Assembly: GCA_032821775.1 (NCBI GenBank)
Contig: JAVLRN010000006.1
Span: 186,001 to 250,000 of the forward strand
From: Sanguinoderma infundibulare
Taxonomy: Eukaryota; Basidiomycota; Agaricomycetes; Polyporales; Polyporaceae
Direction: 5' to 3'
DNA length: 64,000 bases
Below the pieces are notes generated by a model. The model did no database searches and was not told the origin of the DNA. It worked only from the letters and a program-made list of their open reading frames with translations. Both the position numbers and the translations under genes were made by a program. Below, piece by piece: positions 1 through 10,495 of this stretch. Numbering within the stretch: the first letter of the stretch is position 1; the number at the start of each line of letters is the position of its first letter.

Positions 1-156
1 TTCGCCGCCCGATGCTCCAGCGAGGCGGAGGACGAGATGATGGGCGCGAGCGTGTGCTGCGCCCCCGTGAATCGAGCGGGGAACGGATCATCATGGGGCA
101 GGGGACGCGTGCCGGTGTACGTCCGGCATGCGGCGGAACGGTGGACATGGGAGGAT

Positions 157-169
157 AAACCTCAAAACC
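157..169. repeat. Target-site duplication, left copy
   Basis: The 13-mer AAACCTCAAAACC occurs here and again exactly at 6861-6873, directly after the LINE 3' tail. Exact repeats of this length flanking a non-LTR element are what target-primed reverse transcription leaves, so they fix the element boundaries. The sequence before it (1-156) is flanking host DNA and holds no gene that I recognise. Confidence 0.85.
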
Positions 170-327
170 GACGACTCTTCTTCGACCGCTACCACCACCA
201 CCAGCGACTTTCCCACGGTCGTAGCCAATCGCAAGCGGCTACGTCGTGCAGCGACTTCTCTCTGGGCTGGCGGCAGCAGCATCTCAACATCTCCAACATC
301 TCAATAGACCTACCTGTGGACAACTGT

Positions 328-2043
328 ATGAGCACGAGAAGCGGCGGCGGCATGGGAGCCGCCATCAGGACGCGCTCAGCAGCCGGGACACCCACTCCCA
401 CGGCGGCGAGGCCAACCTTGGTCTCCCACGGGGAGCCCAGCAGGAACCTCGACTCCGAAGCTCCGGATCTCCCAACGGCGGTAGCCATCCTCCAGAAGCA
501 CTCGCTAATCCCGGCTTCCGGAGGGCCCGCAAAGGAGGGCTTGGTGCAAGGCCTCCTGCACCTCGCGAGCGCCAAACTCAAGGCGGGCACAGCGACGGCG
601 ACCCAGTGCACGCTTGCATTCGCGCGCTATGCCCAAGCTGTCCTAGAGGACGCGGTGAGTGATTCGGTCACCGTGGCGGTACTGACGCACCTCGACAGTC
701 ACCTCGAATGCGCGTCCGTGCAGCTCGACGCGCGCCTCTCTCAGCCCGGCGGGGAGGCAGGCGCCGCGCTCTCCGATATCTGGGACCAATGCTCGGCAAT
801 GGTGAAGACAGTGGGGGAGTTGGGAGAGGAGGTCCGACGCCTCTCGCAGGCCCCTGGTGAGTCGTTCCAGTTGTCTGGCGTTCCATCATATGCCGCCATG
901 GCGGCACGCGCTCCTGCAGCTGTTGAAGCCCGTGCGGTGCACCTGCGTGTCGTGGAGCACGTGCGTCTCCAGGCACGCCAGGTTCTCATTGACTCCCTCC
1001 CCCTCGAGTGCAGGGATGGGATACATTTGACGGAGGCAGAGGCGCTGGCGAAAGCCAACAGTGCTCTTCCTAACATGAATTGTGAGGGGATGGCGGACCC
1101 CCCACCCAGCACCCGGTTTATAGCCGCGCGCTTCCTCCGCAATGGGGGCACAGTTTTTGAGCTGGCCACCAAGGAGATGGCTGACTGGATCCGGGCACAT
1201 GCAGAGGAGTTCCAGAAGTGGCTGGGGGCTGGAGCCTGTGTTAAACCACGCCACTATAAGGTGGTCGCGGAGTTTGTGCCGGTTCTGTTTGACCCCAGTG
1301 CCCCTGGGGTCTGGAAGCGGGTAGAGGATGATATAGGGCTCCCAAGGGGCTCAGTGGTGGAGGCGACCTGGATAAAACCAGTCACGAAGTGCAGCAAGAA
1401 ACAGCTGGTTGCCTTTCTGATGATCTCTTTTTCCTCTGCAGCAGCTGCCAACACTGCGCTCCGCACGGGCCTATGCCTTGCGGGACGCCACGTCCAGCTC
1501 CGGAAATCGATTCCTGAGCCGATGCGGTGTGCGAAGTGTCACCGCTACGATGCTGGCCATCTCACGAGGACCTGTCCCCAGAGGCACGAGATCTGCGGCA
1601 CCTGTGGGTCGCTACATCATTCCACACATGACTGCGAGGAGATGGATGCTAGCCGCCATCGTTGCATCAACTGTGCGTGGCCTGGACACACCTCCTGGAG
1701 CCGTGACTGCCCAGTCTTCAAGGAGAAGGCACATCGCCTGGCAGCCAGGCTCCCGGAGAGCCAACTCCGCTTTTTTCCAACAGATGACCCCAACTCCTGG
1801 GTCCCGGAGCTCGACTCGACCCCACGTGCCGGCGGCAGCAACAGCGACACCCCCGGCGACCTCAATGACACCCTTTGGGACACAGTCCGGGACGCCCTCC
1901 AGCAACAGGGCAGCGGGGCACCCCAGTCTCTGCCTGGCTCGGCCGGTGCCCCCCTCCCTCGCCCCTCTCAGAAGCAACATGCTGCCACTGCCAGGGACAC
2001 TGACATGAGCAAGATGCGACAGACCATGCTCACTGGCTTCTGA
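328..2043 (+). CDS. LINE ORF1, gag-like zinc-knuckle protein
   Basis: ORF1 proteins of LINEs bind element RNA and form ribonucleoprotein particles. The reading frame is open from position 37, but the target-site duplication puts the element's first base at 170, so upstream codons are host DNA in frame by chance. The first ATG inside the element is at 328 (protein begins MSTRSGGG), giving about 571 residues. The C-terminal part has three CCHC-type zinc knuckles (CAKC...H...C, CGTCGSLHHSTHDC, CINCAWPGHTSWSRDC) at about 1530-1720. The middle is Ala-rich and helical. The frame appears intact. It lies 43 bp upstream of ORF2. Confidence 0.8.
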   Translation: MSTRSGGGMGAAIRTRSAAGTPTPTAARPTLVSHGEPSRNLDSEAPDLPTAVAILQKHSLIPASGGPAKEGLVQGLLHLASAKLKAGTATATQCTLAFARYAQAVLEDAVSDSVTVAVLTHLDSHLECASVQLDARLSQPGGEAGAALSDIWDQCSAMVKTVGELGEEVRRLSQAPGESFQLSGVPSYAAMAARAPAAVEARAVHLRVVEHVRLQARQVLIDSLPLECRDGIHLTEAEALAKANSALPNMNCEGMADPPPSTRFIAARFLRNGGTVFELATKEMADWIRAHAEEFQKWLGAGACVKPRHYKVVAEFVPVLFDPSAPGVWKRVEDDIGLPRGSVVEATWIKPVTKCSKKQLVAFLMISFSSAAAANTALRTGLCLAGRHVQLRKSIPEPMRCAKCHRYDAGHLTRTCPQRHEICGTCGSLHHSTHDCEEMDASRHRCINCAWPGHTSWSRDCPVFKEKAHRLAARLPESQLRFFPTDDPNSWVPELDSTPRAGGSNSDTPGDLNDTLWDTVRDALQQQGSGAPQSLPGSAGAPLPRPSQKQHAATARDTDMSKMRQTMLTGF

Positions 2044-2086
2044 CCCTCAGCTCCAGGGGAAGGCCCAAGCCCGCCAATCTTGACAT

Positions 2087-5000
2087 ATGGTGATGACTAC
2101 TGAACTTATGCACCTTCGCATATGGCAGCAGAACCTCAAAAAATCCGCGGAGGCGCAGTCTGACTTACTGCACTCCGCCAGCCCAGATGATTATGATATA
2201 CTTGCTCTACAGGAACCATATGTCGACTTTCTGAGGCTCACTCGCACCACCTCACACTGGCACACCGTCTACCCCACTCCTCACCACGACTCATCCTCCC
2301 CCATCCGCTCTGTTCTCCTTGTCAACAAACGAATCTCAACAAATGCCTGGTCGCCAGTTGCGGTCCAATGTGAAGATGTGACCGCCGTGACCATCCGCTT
2401 GGGTGATGCCTCGATCACCCTCTTCAACCTCTATGTCGATGGGGCCCACGACCGGGCCCTCCATGCAGCAGCGAAGGCAACATGGCACCTGGCAGCAGCT
2501 CGTGCCGACGACCACCAACACCACCTAGTGTGGCTCGGGGACTTCAACCGCCACAACCCACTATGGGACGAGGCCAGGAATCACCACCTCTTCACGCGCG
2601 CAAACCTTGACCGCTCTCAGCACCTGCTCAACTATACCTCAGCTTTCGGCCTTGAGATGGCCCTCCCGCCCGGCCTCCCCATGCTGGAGGCCTGTCGCAC
2701 CAAAAACCTCACCCGCCCTGATAACGTCTTCTGTTCTGCTGCCCTCCTTGACTCGCTAACGTTTTGCAAAACAGTGCCACACATGCGTCCAACCAGGACA
2801 GACCATTTCCCAGTGCTGACCTCTTTCCAGGTGCCAGTCGCCATGGCAGTGCCACAGGAGCGCCGCAACTTCAGGGAGGTGGACTGGGCAGAATTCTGCT
2901 CAGCCCTGCAAGATGCCCTTGCGGCCTCACCACTTCCAGACTCGATAGTGTCCCCAGCCGCCCTCGACACCTACGAGGCAACCCTCACATCAGCACTCCA
3001 AGCTGCAGTGGCAGCGGCAGTCCTGGAGTCCAAGCCCTCTCCATTTGCCAAACGGTGGTGGTCGAAGGAACTGGCTGCAGAATGCAAAGCCGTCCTTCGG
3101 CTAGGGCGGCGGTCACACAGGCTTCGTGGGGAGCGCGACCACCCCGTGCATGTGGAGTATCGCCAGTCGTGCAACTGGTATGGCGACCACATCCGGGCTG
3201 CAAAGAAGGACCACTGGCAAGCATGGCTTGACTCAGTCGACTGTCACTCCATCTGGGCAGCACACCGCTTCACTCGCATGCCAGATGGTGGGTCCACCGA
3301 TGGCAGCAGTGGACACATTCCGCCGCTCAAGACTGCTGACGCCAGGGGGAATCCAACCACCTTGCGCACTAATGAAGAGAAGGGCGAGGAGTTTTTCAGA
3401 ATCTTCTTCTTGCCCCCTGGCCCAGCACCTGAACTGACAGCAGACTATCCCCCACCCGCCTTTGACTTTCCTGCCATAACTGACCTACAGATCGAGTGTG
3501 CAATCACGTCGCTCCGCTCCTTCAAAGCCCCGGGACCTGATGGCATCCCCAATGAGGTATACGTTCACTGTGCAGATTTGCTAACCCCACTCCTAGGCAC
3601 TCTTTTCAGGGCGACATTCGACCTACACCACTACCCGGCGGCCTGGAAGGTCTCTGACACGGTCGTCCTCAAGAAGCCTGGAAAAACTGACTACACCATG
3701 CCGAAAGCCTGGCGCCCCATTGCTCTTCTCAACTGCATGTCCAAGATCCTCTCCCGTTGTGTCGCTGACGTCTTGGTTTTCGAGTCAGAACAGCGCTCTC
3801 TCCTTGCCAACTCTCAGTTCAGGGGTCGTGCAGGCTGCACAACCACAGATTCCATCCACCTTGTCACCAAGCTGGTGAAGGATACCTGGTGCCGCGGGCA
3901 CAAGGCGTCCATTCTTTTCCTCGACATCAAGTCAGCATTCCTGGCAGAAACCCCGGAGTGCCTCTTCCATGACATGCGCATGCGTGGCTTCCCAGCCGTG
4001 GTCATTGACTGGCTCTGTGTCAAGCTGGAAGGCCGCCGCACCCGCCTCAAGTTCGATGATTTTGAATCCGAGCTGTACAGTATACTCAGTGGCATTGACC
4101 AGGGTTGCCCCCTTTCTGTCATCCTCTATGCCATCTACAACTCACTCCTTCTTGAGGCCACAGATCAGATCAAGGGTGTCACAGCTGTAGGCTCGATGGA
4201 TGACGTTGCAGTGGTGGCCACGGGGGCGACCTTTGCCACCACCCACAGCCTCCTTTGTGCTTTCATGGCCCCCACTGGCCACTGGTCCTGTTCCCACAAC
4301 TCTTCTTTCGCACTGGACAAATTTGGGCTCCTCAACTGCACTCGTCTCACGGATGGCACACTCGGCCCGCCGCTCACCCTACAGAACACCACCATCGCGC
4401 CCTCTGACTCCCACCGCTTCCTCGGTGTCCTGGTTGACCGACAGCTCCGCTTCCACAAGCACATCGCCTATGCGGTGGGAAAGGGGATGGCCTGGGCTGC
4501 ACTGCTCCGCCGGCTGGCCCACTCGAAGTTTGGCCTCACGCCGGCTTTAGTGCGCTGGCTCTATCTCGTGGTTGTCATCCCCAGCATGCTGTATGCAGTG
4601 GACACGTTCATCACCCCTGTCTGGACACTCGGAGGCCGCAAACAGCCTCTGGGCTCAGTTGGTGCAGTCAAGAAGCTTGAGCGTGTCCACCGGAGCGCAC
4701 TGCTCCTCATCACTGGGGCCATGCGCTCTACAGCCACAGATGTTATGAATGTGCACGCTGACATCCTCCCCTTCCAGCTTCTCATTGACAAGATCTGCCA
4801 TCGGGCGGCAGTCCGCCTCTGCACACTGCCCAAGGCACACCCGCTCCACATGCATGTGCGCCGGGCAGCCAAGACCTACATCAAATCTCACCGCTCATCT
4901 ATCCATGAGCTCCTCCATGCCTACCTCCGACCGGACGACATGACTCGGGTGGAGACCATTCAGCCCACCTGACACCATCCAGCCTGGACGCCAGCCCACC

Positions 5001-6247
5001 GCACTCGGAAGGCGGCTGACAAGGATGCAGCAGCACATGAGGACGAGCTCTGGATGCGCGAGCATGACGTGGCAGTATACTCAGATGGATCAGAGCGGGA
5101 CGGCGGTGTCGGTGCAGCAGCAGTCCTCAAGCGCAAGGCCCCTCGGCAGTCTCGACGCCGCAAGACACTCTACCTCTTTCTTGGGCCCTCGCGCGAACAC
5201 ACTGTCTATGAGGTGGAGATTGTGGGCTCCATCCTTGGCACGGAACTCCTCCGTCAGGAGCGAGCAGTGGTGCGCGAACCCTCTGTTGCACTCGACAACA
5301 CACCTGCAATCAACGCCTCAGACCAACGTGCCCCCCGCCCCGGCCACTACCTTACTGACCGTTTTCACTCTCTAGCTAGCCAGCTCCTCCGCAGTGGCAG
5401 CATCCGCTCTGGCTCGCACTTCATCCTGTGCTGGGTCCCGGGGCACCATGGAGTCAAAGGCAATGAAGAGGCGGACATCGCGGCAGGCATAGCAGCAAAT
5501 GCATCAGCAAAAAGGCGCGAGGAATGGAAGGGTAGGCAATCAATCCATACAATTCCCGGGCCGGGCTGGGGTATCCATACCCCAGGCAAAGGTATGGATA
5601 CTGTATGGATACCCCAGCCCGGCCCGGGAATTGTATGGATTGATTGCTGTACCCTTCCATTCCTCGCGCCTTTTTGCTGATGTGGGCGCACAAGTGCTCG
5701 CCGTGCACTCCCGGCCTGCCTCCGGGACAAGCTCCCACTCAGTGTTGCCAAGCTGCGGCAGGAATACAACACCTTCCTCCAAGAGAAGGCATGCAAGCAG
5801 TGGCAAACCTCACGCCGCGGCCTCCGTTTTGCTGGCATCGACAAGTCGCTCCCCTCTCCGAAGTACATGAAACATATTGGCCACCTCCCGCACCGGCATG
5901 CAAGCGCACTCTTCCAGCTGCGCTCCGGGCATGCACCCCTCAACCTGCACCTGCACCGGATAGCGTGCACTGACTCGCGCACCTGTGCCCACTGCGGCAC
6001 CGCAGCAGAATCCGTTTTTCACTTCCTCCTCATCTGCCCAGCACATGCGGCCACACGCAGGCGACATCTGGGCCTGCTCGGACGCTCCGGCACCAACCTC
6101 TCACACATTCTCAGTGCCCTGGAGGCCCTCAAACCCCTCCTTCACTTCCTTGGCGCCACAGGTCACCTGCGAACAACCTTCGGACTACTCTCCCCCCCTC
6201 CCGAGGATCAGGATCAACAGAACAGGGCAGCACGGCCCCGCCACTGA
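2087..6247 (+). pseudogene. LINE ORF2 (endonuclease-RT-RNase H), broken
   Basis: One continuous frame from ATG 2087 to 6247 with two disruptions. Endonuclease signatures: QQN near the start, QEPY, GDFNRHNPLWD, TDHFPV (about 2110-2820). Reverse transcriptase: KAPGPDGIPNEVY, WRPIALLN, LFLDIKSAF, GIDQGCPLS, then SMDD at 4193-4204. RNase H: VYSDGSE, the Glu of YEVEIVGS, and HGVKGNEEADIA (5070-5490). A zinc-binding CAHC...HFLLIC motif follows near 5990. A TGA at 4970-4972 falls between RT and RNase H; it could derive from CGA by a CpG transition. A palindromic insertion at 5502-5682 adds about 47 foreign codons and a TGA at 5678. The same frame resumes after it, so the insert length is a multiple of three. 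The RT catalytic motif has Ser where Tyr or Phe is usual. Confidence 0.88.
5502..5682. repeat. Long palindrome (MITE-like foldback) inside RNase H
   Basis: Two ~77-nt arms (5504-5580 and 5603-5680) are nearly perfect inverted copies, separated by a 22-nt loop. The only clear differences are one base and one single-base indel near 5533/5650. Arm outer ends read CATCAGCAAAAAGG and its complement; the inner part is G+C-rich with CCCGGGCCGGGC. No ORF of its own. It sits in the LINE's RNase H frame between the GNEEAD motif and the C-terminal region, so it entered after the LINE was made or travelled with it. A 2-bp AT duplication is possible, but the palindrome itself makes the TSD ambiguous. It is either a MITE or a product of hairpin or template-switch repair. 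Confidence 0.8.
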
Positions 6248-6308
6248 GCACAACCTCCCCCTCTCTCTCCTCCTCCCGCCCACAGATAGCTGACTCAAAT
6301 TTTTACAG

Positions 6309-6330
6309 CCCCCCCCCCCCCCCCCCCCCC
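6309..6330 (+). repeat. Poly(C) tract, 22 nt, in LINE 3'UTR
   Basis: An uninterrupted run of 22 C within the LINE 3' untranslated region (6248-6846). Such homopolymers are unstable and error-prone to sequence. Confidence 0.9.
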
Positions 6331-6860
6331 TTTTCAACCCCGGTCGCCACTTCTCCTGCTCGATCCCCTCTCTCCTGTTCTGCTGTCTCGATTGCCACAC
6401 TGCATTTGTAGAAACCTTTTGGTATCTGTGTCCCGAATCCCCATATCGATGCGTTGCGGGCTGCGGCCCGCTCCAGGGGCGGGGGAGTTCTGACGTACGG
6501 CGGGGATACCGCTGGGCGTACTCCTGACCGTGGCAAGAGGCTTGACCCAGGCGTGCGCGCCCCATGCACGGCAGGTTTATAACCCGCTGCCTTGCTTTTG
6601 ATGGCCGGGAGATGACCACCGCCCGCAACGCACCGGTACGTATTGCCCAATCCCTCCTCCACATCATCAGTACCCCGTTGCCTCTCCCCTCTACCGTATG
6701 TACCTACTCTCCCTATCACTCCTCTGGCTTGCATGGACCCCCGGGTCCAACAATTGTATTGCTCGACACACACCCCCACCTACAGTAGTTACACTCGTAC
6801 GTACTGCCTACCATAAGGCTCGGCCTCCATGGGCAATAAACGGGATTCTGAACTGAACTG

Positions 6861-6873
6861 AAACCTCAAAACC
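6861..6873. repeat. Target-site duplication, right copy
   Basis: Second copy of AAACCTCAAAACC, immediately after the TGAAC-rich tail of the LINE. Confidence 0.85.
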
Positions 6874-7188
6874 CAGTTTGCTGATGGCCGGGCCGCTCGT
6901 AGATGTCGCAAGTGCCTACTCGATCCGAGACTGCATGGAGGTACAGCGGTGAGTACAAATATGCATCAGTATTAGGCGGCACCGTTGGTATGCAAAGTCG
7001 ATGGTATACAACAATAGAGCACTGCGCCGTGTAGGGTAGCCGCAGAAGTAGGTATATAATAGCGCCAAAAAGCTAGATGGGTCAGCAAACAACTCGCACT
7101 TTCCAATTCACATCTAAATATGCATCCGGGAGTGGCGCGTCGTCACCGAGCGTGTTGAGCGGCACGGGGGCCCGACGGGGTCTAAATT
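6874..7188. other. Intergenic, host DNA beyond LINE
   Basis: No gene recognised. This is the right half of the host sequence split by the LINE. It also contains the 3' flank of the minus-strand acyltransferase gene, whose stop codon is at 7189-7191. Confidence 0.6.
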
Positions 7189-9464
7189 CTAATCCTGGTG
7201 GTCTAGGACCTCCTTGGCGCGCGCGACGTAGAGCTCGAACCGACGCTCAAAGCCCTCGCAAATTCTACGCGCGACGCCCTCGGAGCCGGGCACGAGGTCG
7301 GCCGAGAGGGCGACGGAGATCCCGCCGGCGTAGGACATGATGCCAATGCCGATCGTGCCCGCGCCCCCTTGGGGTGGGATGGCGGACCACTTCGTGACTT
7401 CGACGCCGCTCCAGGTGATCGGGCCCTTCGACGGTCCGGGGATGCTAGAGATATGGTCTTAGTCGATGATTAGAAGAATAGAGCGAGAGCGTTCGTACTT
7501 GGTCAAGATCGCGGTGACTGAAAGAACCATCAGCGCTTCGAAATGGTCAAAAGGTGCCACGGAACTTACATGACTCCAAGTAGACGTCGATGAATGGTTT
7601 GATCACCCCTCTCCTCAACAACTTCACCAGCGGGTTGCGCCGCTCGCGCGACCTCAGGAACCAGGACAGTGGAAAGAATATCGGCGCCTGGCCCGTAAGC
7701 TGGAGGACGTGGAAGCAGAACTTGGGCCACGCGCTGTGCTTGAACAGCGAGAGCTCGTACCGACACTTGTGGATATGGGAGTGGATCTCGCGGACGGAGA
7801 GGTCGGAACTGAGGTCGCGGGACGGGTTGAGGTACACATTCGAGGCGGTCGAGAGGTTGCGCATCGTCCAATCGCCTGGTTGACGGAAGCTGATCGGTCT
7901 GTATCGCCAACACATAAGTGGTGGAACATGAAGCGCACACATTTCAGGAACGGAGACGCACATGAAGAAGCCCATCGGAGCAGGAAGGAACTTGTTCACG
8001 ATCCGTCGCATCTTCCCCCACGCGCTCCGCGGCTCCGGCTTGGAAGCGACGACATCCCCAAGGACGTCGGCCATAACGGCACAGATGACGTCGTTGAGCG
8101 TGACGTGGCCCTTCTTACTGCGAACATTCCTCCTTTGATCCTTCGGAACCCCGGCGACTGCGTATCCTGGGCGGGGACCAGAGAACGCCTGCTGGCAAAC
8201 CTTGACGTCTTGAAGGCTGAAAACGCGCGAGCTAGAGAACTCTCTGTGCGGGGTACGTTTGCCCGGTTGGTCGACGGTGACCATCTCGACACGCCAGAAG
8301 GTGAACAGGAAGTACGCAACCATACGCAGACCCTGATACGTGCTCCAGAACAAGGAAAACACGTTGTTCGCTGCGACCATCAGCCAGAAGAGCATGGTGA
8401 GGAAGACCTGGAAGAGAGGCGCGAGAAGGCAATTTGACGCGTATGGATCGAGCGGCTTGAGAGATTTGGAGTATTCCGAGGGAAGGAGTAGGCCGCGCTT
8501 GGCTTTGTTCAGCTTGTTTGCAACGTCATTCATCATCTGGACGAGGTCATCGAAGAACGACGTCAGATACATCTGACTCATGACAAATCCTGGTATTGAG
8601 ATATCGAGTCAGATGAGATACCTAGCGACCGCATATTGCGTACCTTGACCATCAGATAGAGTATGGTGCCTACGTTCGATACAGTCAGAGACGTGAATCG
8701 CGGGTAACACGGCGGACGCACCCTCTTGCGAGTATGGCGCATGCTCCATCTTCACCGCGATAGTTTTCGACTAGAATGGTGTCCCACAACGGACGCGAGA
8801 GATCCCACTCTTCGGCGATAAACTCGCCAACCTATGGGCCACGTGTCAGATAGTGCCGTATGATCAGAGAGTGGATAAACATACCAGAGCGTCGAGCTCG
8901 CGCTTTCCGGCAGGCTCTGGAAGCCTGCGTACATGGACGTGGTTGAGAACGTTGAAGTCGGGGTCATCGACGAAAGTGGGGCCACGGAAGAGACAGCCGA
9001 CAGACTCGAGCCTTTGTCGGAACCGGGGAAACTTGTCTGATTGTCTCAACATTTGCTGCCAGGGAGACCGGAGGTGAAGCTAAAGTAACTTTTGGGAGAA
9101 AAGCTGGATGGCCTACCTGAGCGACATCCTCGACGGTAACGGAGTCACGCAGGATGGAGAAGGAGGTGCATGCCTGGAAAGGAAAGTAAGTCATACGTCA
9201 TACGCGATCGGTTGCTTGGACACAGACCGGGTTGAAGTCCGTAATGTCAGACAGGAGCAGCCAGAAGTTATCGACGCCGCCGATCATTTGGCGACGCTCG
9301 GTTGCCTCCTGCACGATGAGGTCGCCAATACTGCCGACTCGCTTCAGCTTTTCCTCGACATCTTCAGGCGCCGGAGGGTGGATATCGGCATCGCTGTAAT
9401 AGTACGACAACGGCGTCTCGGGAGACGTGAGATGCCCATTCTGGTCCCGCCCTGGGAGTTCCAT
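7189..9464 (-). CDS. WS/DGAT-type O-acyltransferase
   Basis: Predicted to transfer an acyl group from acyl-CoA to an alcohol or diacylglycerol, making wax esters or triacylglycerol. Hand-spliced exons on the minus strand: 9464-9228, 9173-9117, 9055-8885, 8831-8722, 8669-8644, 8589-7962, 7898-7570, 7517-7499, 7444-7189. They join to 1833 nt, 610 residues, in one frame. The catalytic HHxxxDG motif reads HHTLSDGQGF and lies on the 26-nt fifth exon. WDLSRPLWDT precedes it. Later come HVTLNDV, PISFRQPGDW and the NIPGP...GGISVALSAD segment typical of the WES/DUF1298 C-terminal domain. A hydrophobic stretch (LFQVFLTMLFWLMVAANNVF) suggests membrane association. The 63-nt intron 7899-7961 is a multiple of three and could be misread as coding. 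The ATG at 9464 is the best start I see; an upstream one is possible. Confidence 0.85.
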
Positions 9465-10069
9465 GACGGCGCATATAGGGAGTGTGTCAGAGATCGCAGG
9501 GAGAAAGAGAAAGGAGCTGAGCGAGGGACGCCTTGCGCTTCCCAACTCGCCGAGCACAGCCCCACAGGAGGGCAAACTGTTGGGGTTCCCTCATGTGATT
9601 CTTCCAGTAACCGGCCACGTGGAGGCCTCGGCAGCAACCGAGCAAATTGCGGCTTGCCTCTCGACTTGCATCTACTTTCGCTCCTAGTTAGTGGAATCCT
9701 ATCTGCTTATCCTCGACACTGCGAATGCGATTCAATATGACACGACTCCCGCCCGCCGTCCCGAACAGTCGAACAGATTGCGGGTCTCAGCTTCGGCTGG
9801 CAACACACAACTCCTCGGGCGTGCTGAACGGTGTTCTGCAATTGCAAACGGTCACACATCACCGCCAAGCTTCTCGCACATCTGGTACCGGGGCCAAGTT
9901 GGAGCTCAGTATTGTGCGTACTTCAGATCTGTTTGTCGCTGAACGTACTTTCGCGAGACCTTCAACGCCCGTCCTTGAGAGGCCGTCTGTGGACTGCGCG
10001 CTCGCGTCGTACTCGATGTCGCTCCGGTCTCCGCCGTTGTGCTTGCGTAAAATGCTACCTCCCTTCTAG
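9465..10069. other. Intergenic, no gene recognised
   Basis: Contains the presumed promoter of the minus-strand acyltransferase. Short ORFs here have no recognisable domain. An F-box fragment starts at about 10070. Confidence 0.5.
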
Positions 10070-10290
10070 TGTCTTCTTCTCTGCGCTAGCACGATGTGCG
10101 CCTGTTCTGGAGTCGCTAACGCTCCGGATGTTGTCCCATGAAGAAAACATGGTCGATGCGTCGGACGTCGACCCTCTTAGCGCGGTACACCTCCAGAGCC
10201 TTCGTTACCTCCATCTGGCTCGCTACAGGACGGCCGTTCTTCCCTGTTCCTTACACGGCTCTCGTTTCCCCCCGACGTCACGCTGAAGTA
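10070..10290 (+). pseudogene. F-box paralogue fragment (middle part)
   Basis: The plus-strand translation ALARCAPVLESLTL...MVDASDVDP...LRYLHLA closely matches the middle of the minus-strand F-box relic at 19099-20190 (ALAQCAPTLELLTL...MVDASDVDP). It starts and ends abruptly and lacks both the F-box and the C-terminus. It lies head-on to the 3' end of the next paralogue, whose downstream sequence begins at about 10290. Confidence 0.75.
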
Positions 10291-10495
10291 GGGTTCGGCT
10301 TGCACGATCGTGATGGCAGCTCCAGTAGTCCTCAGTGAAAGACTCTGGTTGAGCTTCGGGCTGGGCTGGTAACCGGCATGAATAGAATATACGCGTCCAT
10401 ACTTGAGTACTTGTTCTGCTACAATATTCGTCCATGTAATGATAATCCTGGGTTATATGAAGCCGTCCGATCCCAGAGCAGGTGCGAAATGTATT

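Larger units (their letters stand above)
170..6860 (+). mobile_element. Full-length non-LTR retrotransposon (LINE, Tad1/I-like)
   Basis: A 6.7-kb element with two ORFs: a gag-like ORF1 with zinc knuckles, and an ORF2 with APE-type endonuclease, reverse transcriptase, RNase H and a C-terminal HHCC-like zinc motif. There are no LTRs. The 3' end is a run of TGAAC-type repeats (6847-6860), as in many fungal LINEs, rather than poly(A). The flanking 13-bp duplication shows a complete insertion. An RNase H domain in ORF2 places it in the I/Tad1 superclade (family knowledge). It is unlikely to be autonomous: ORF2 has a TGA at 4970 and a palindromic insertion in the RNase H part. The exact TSD suggests the insertion is not very old. 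Confidence 0.92.

Noticed and set aside
37..327. N-terminal extension of LINE ORF1
   Set aside because: The target-site duplication at 157-169 shows these codons are largely host DNA.
5499..5870. Separate small ORFs around the palindrome
   Set aside because: They are products of the inverted repeat read in several frames; the true LINE frame resumes after 5682.
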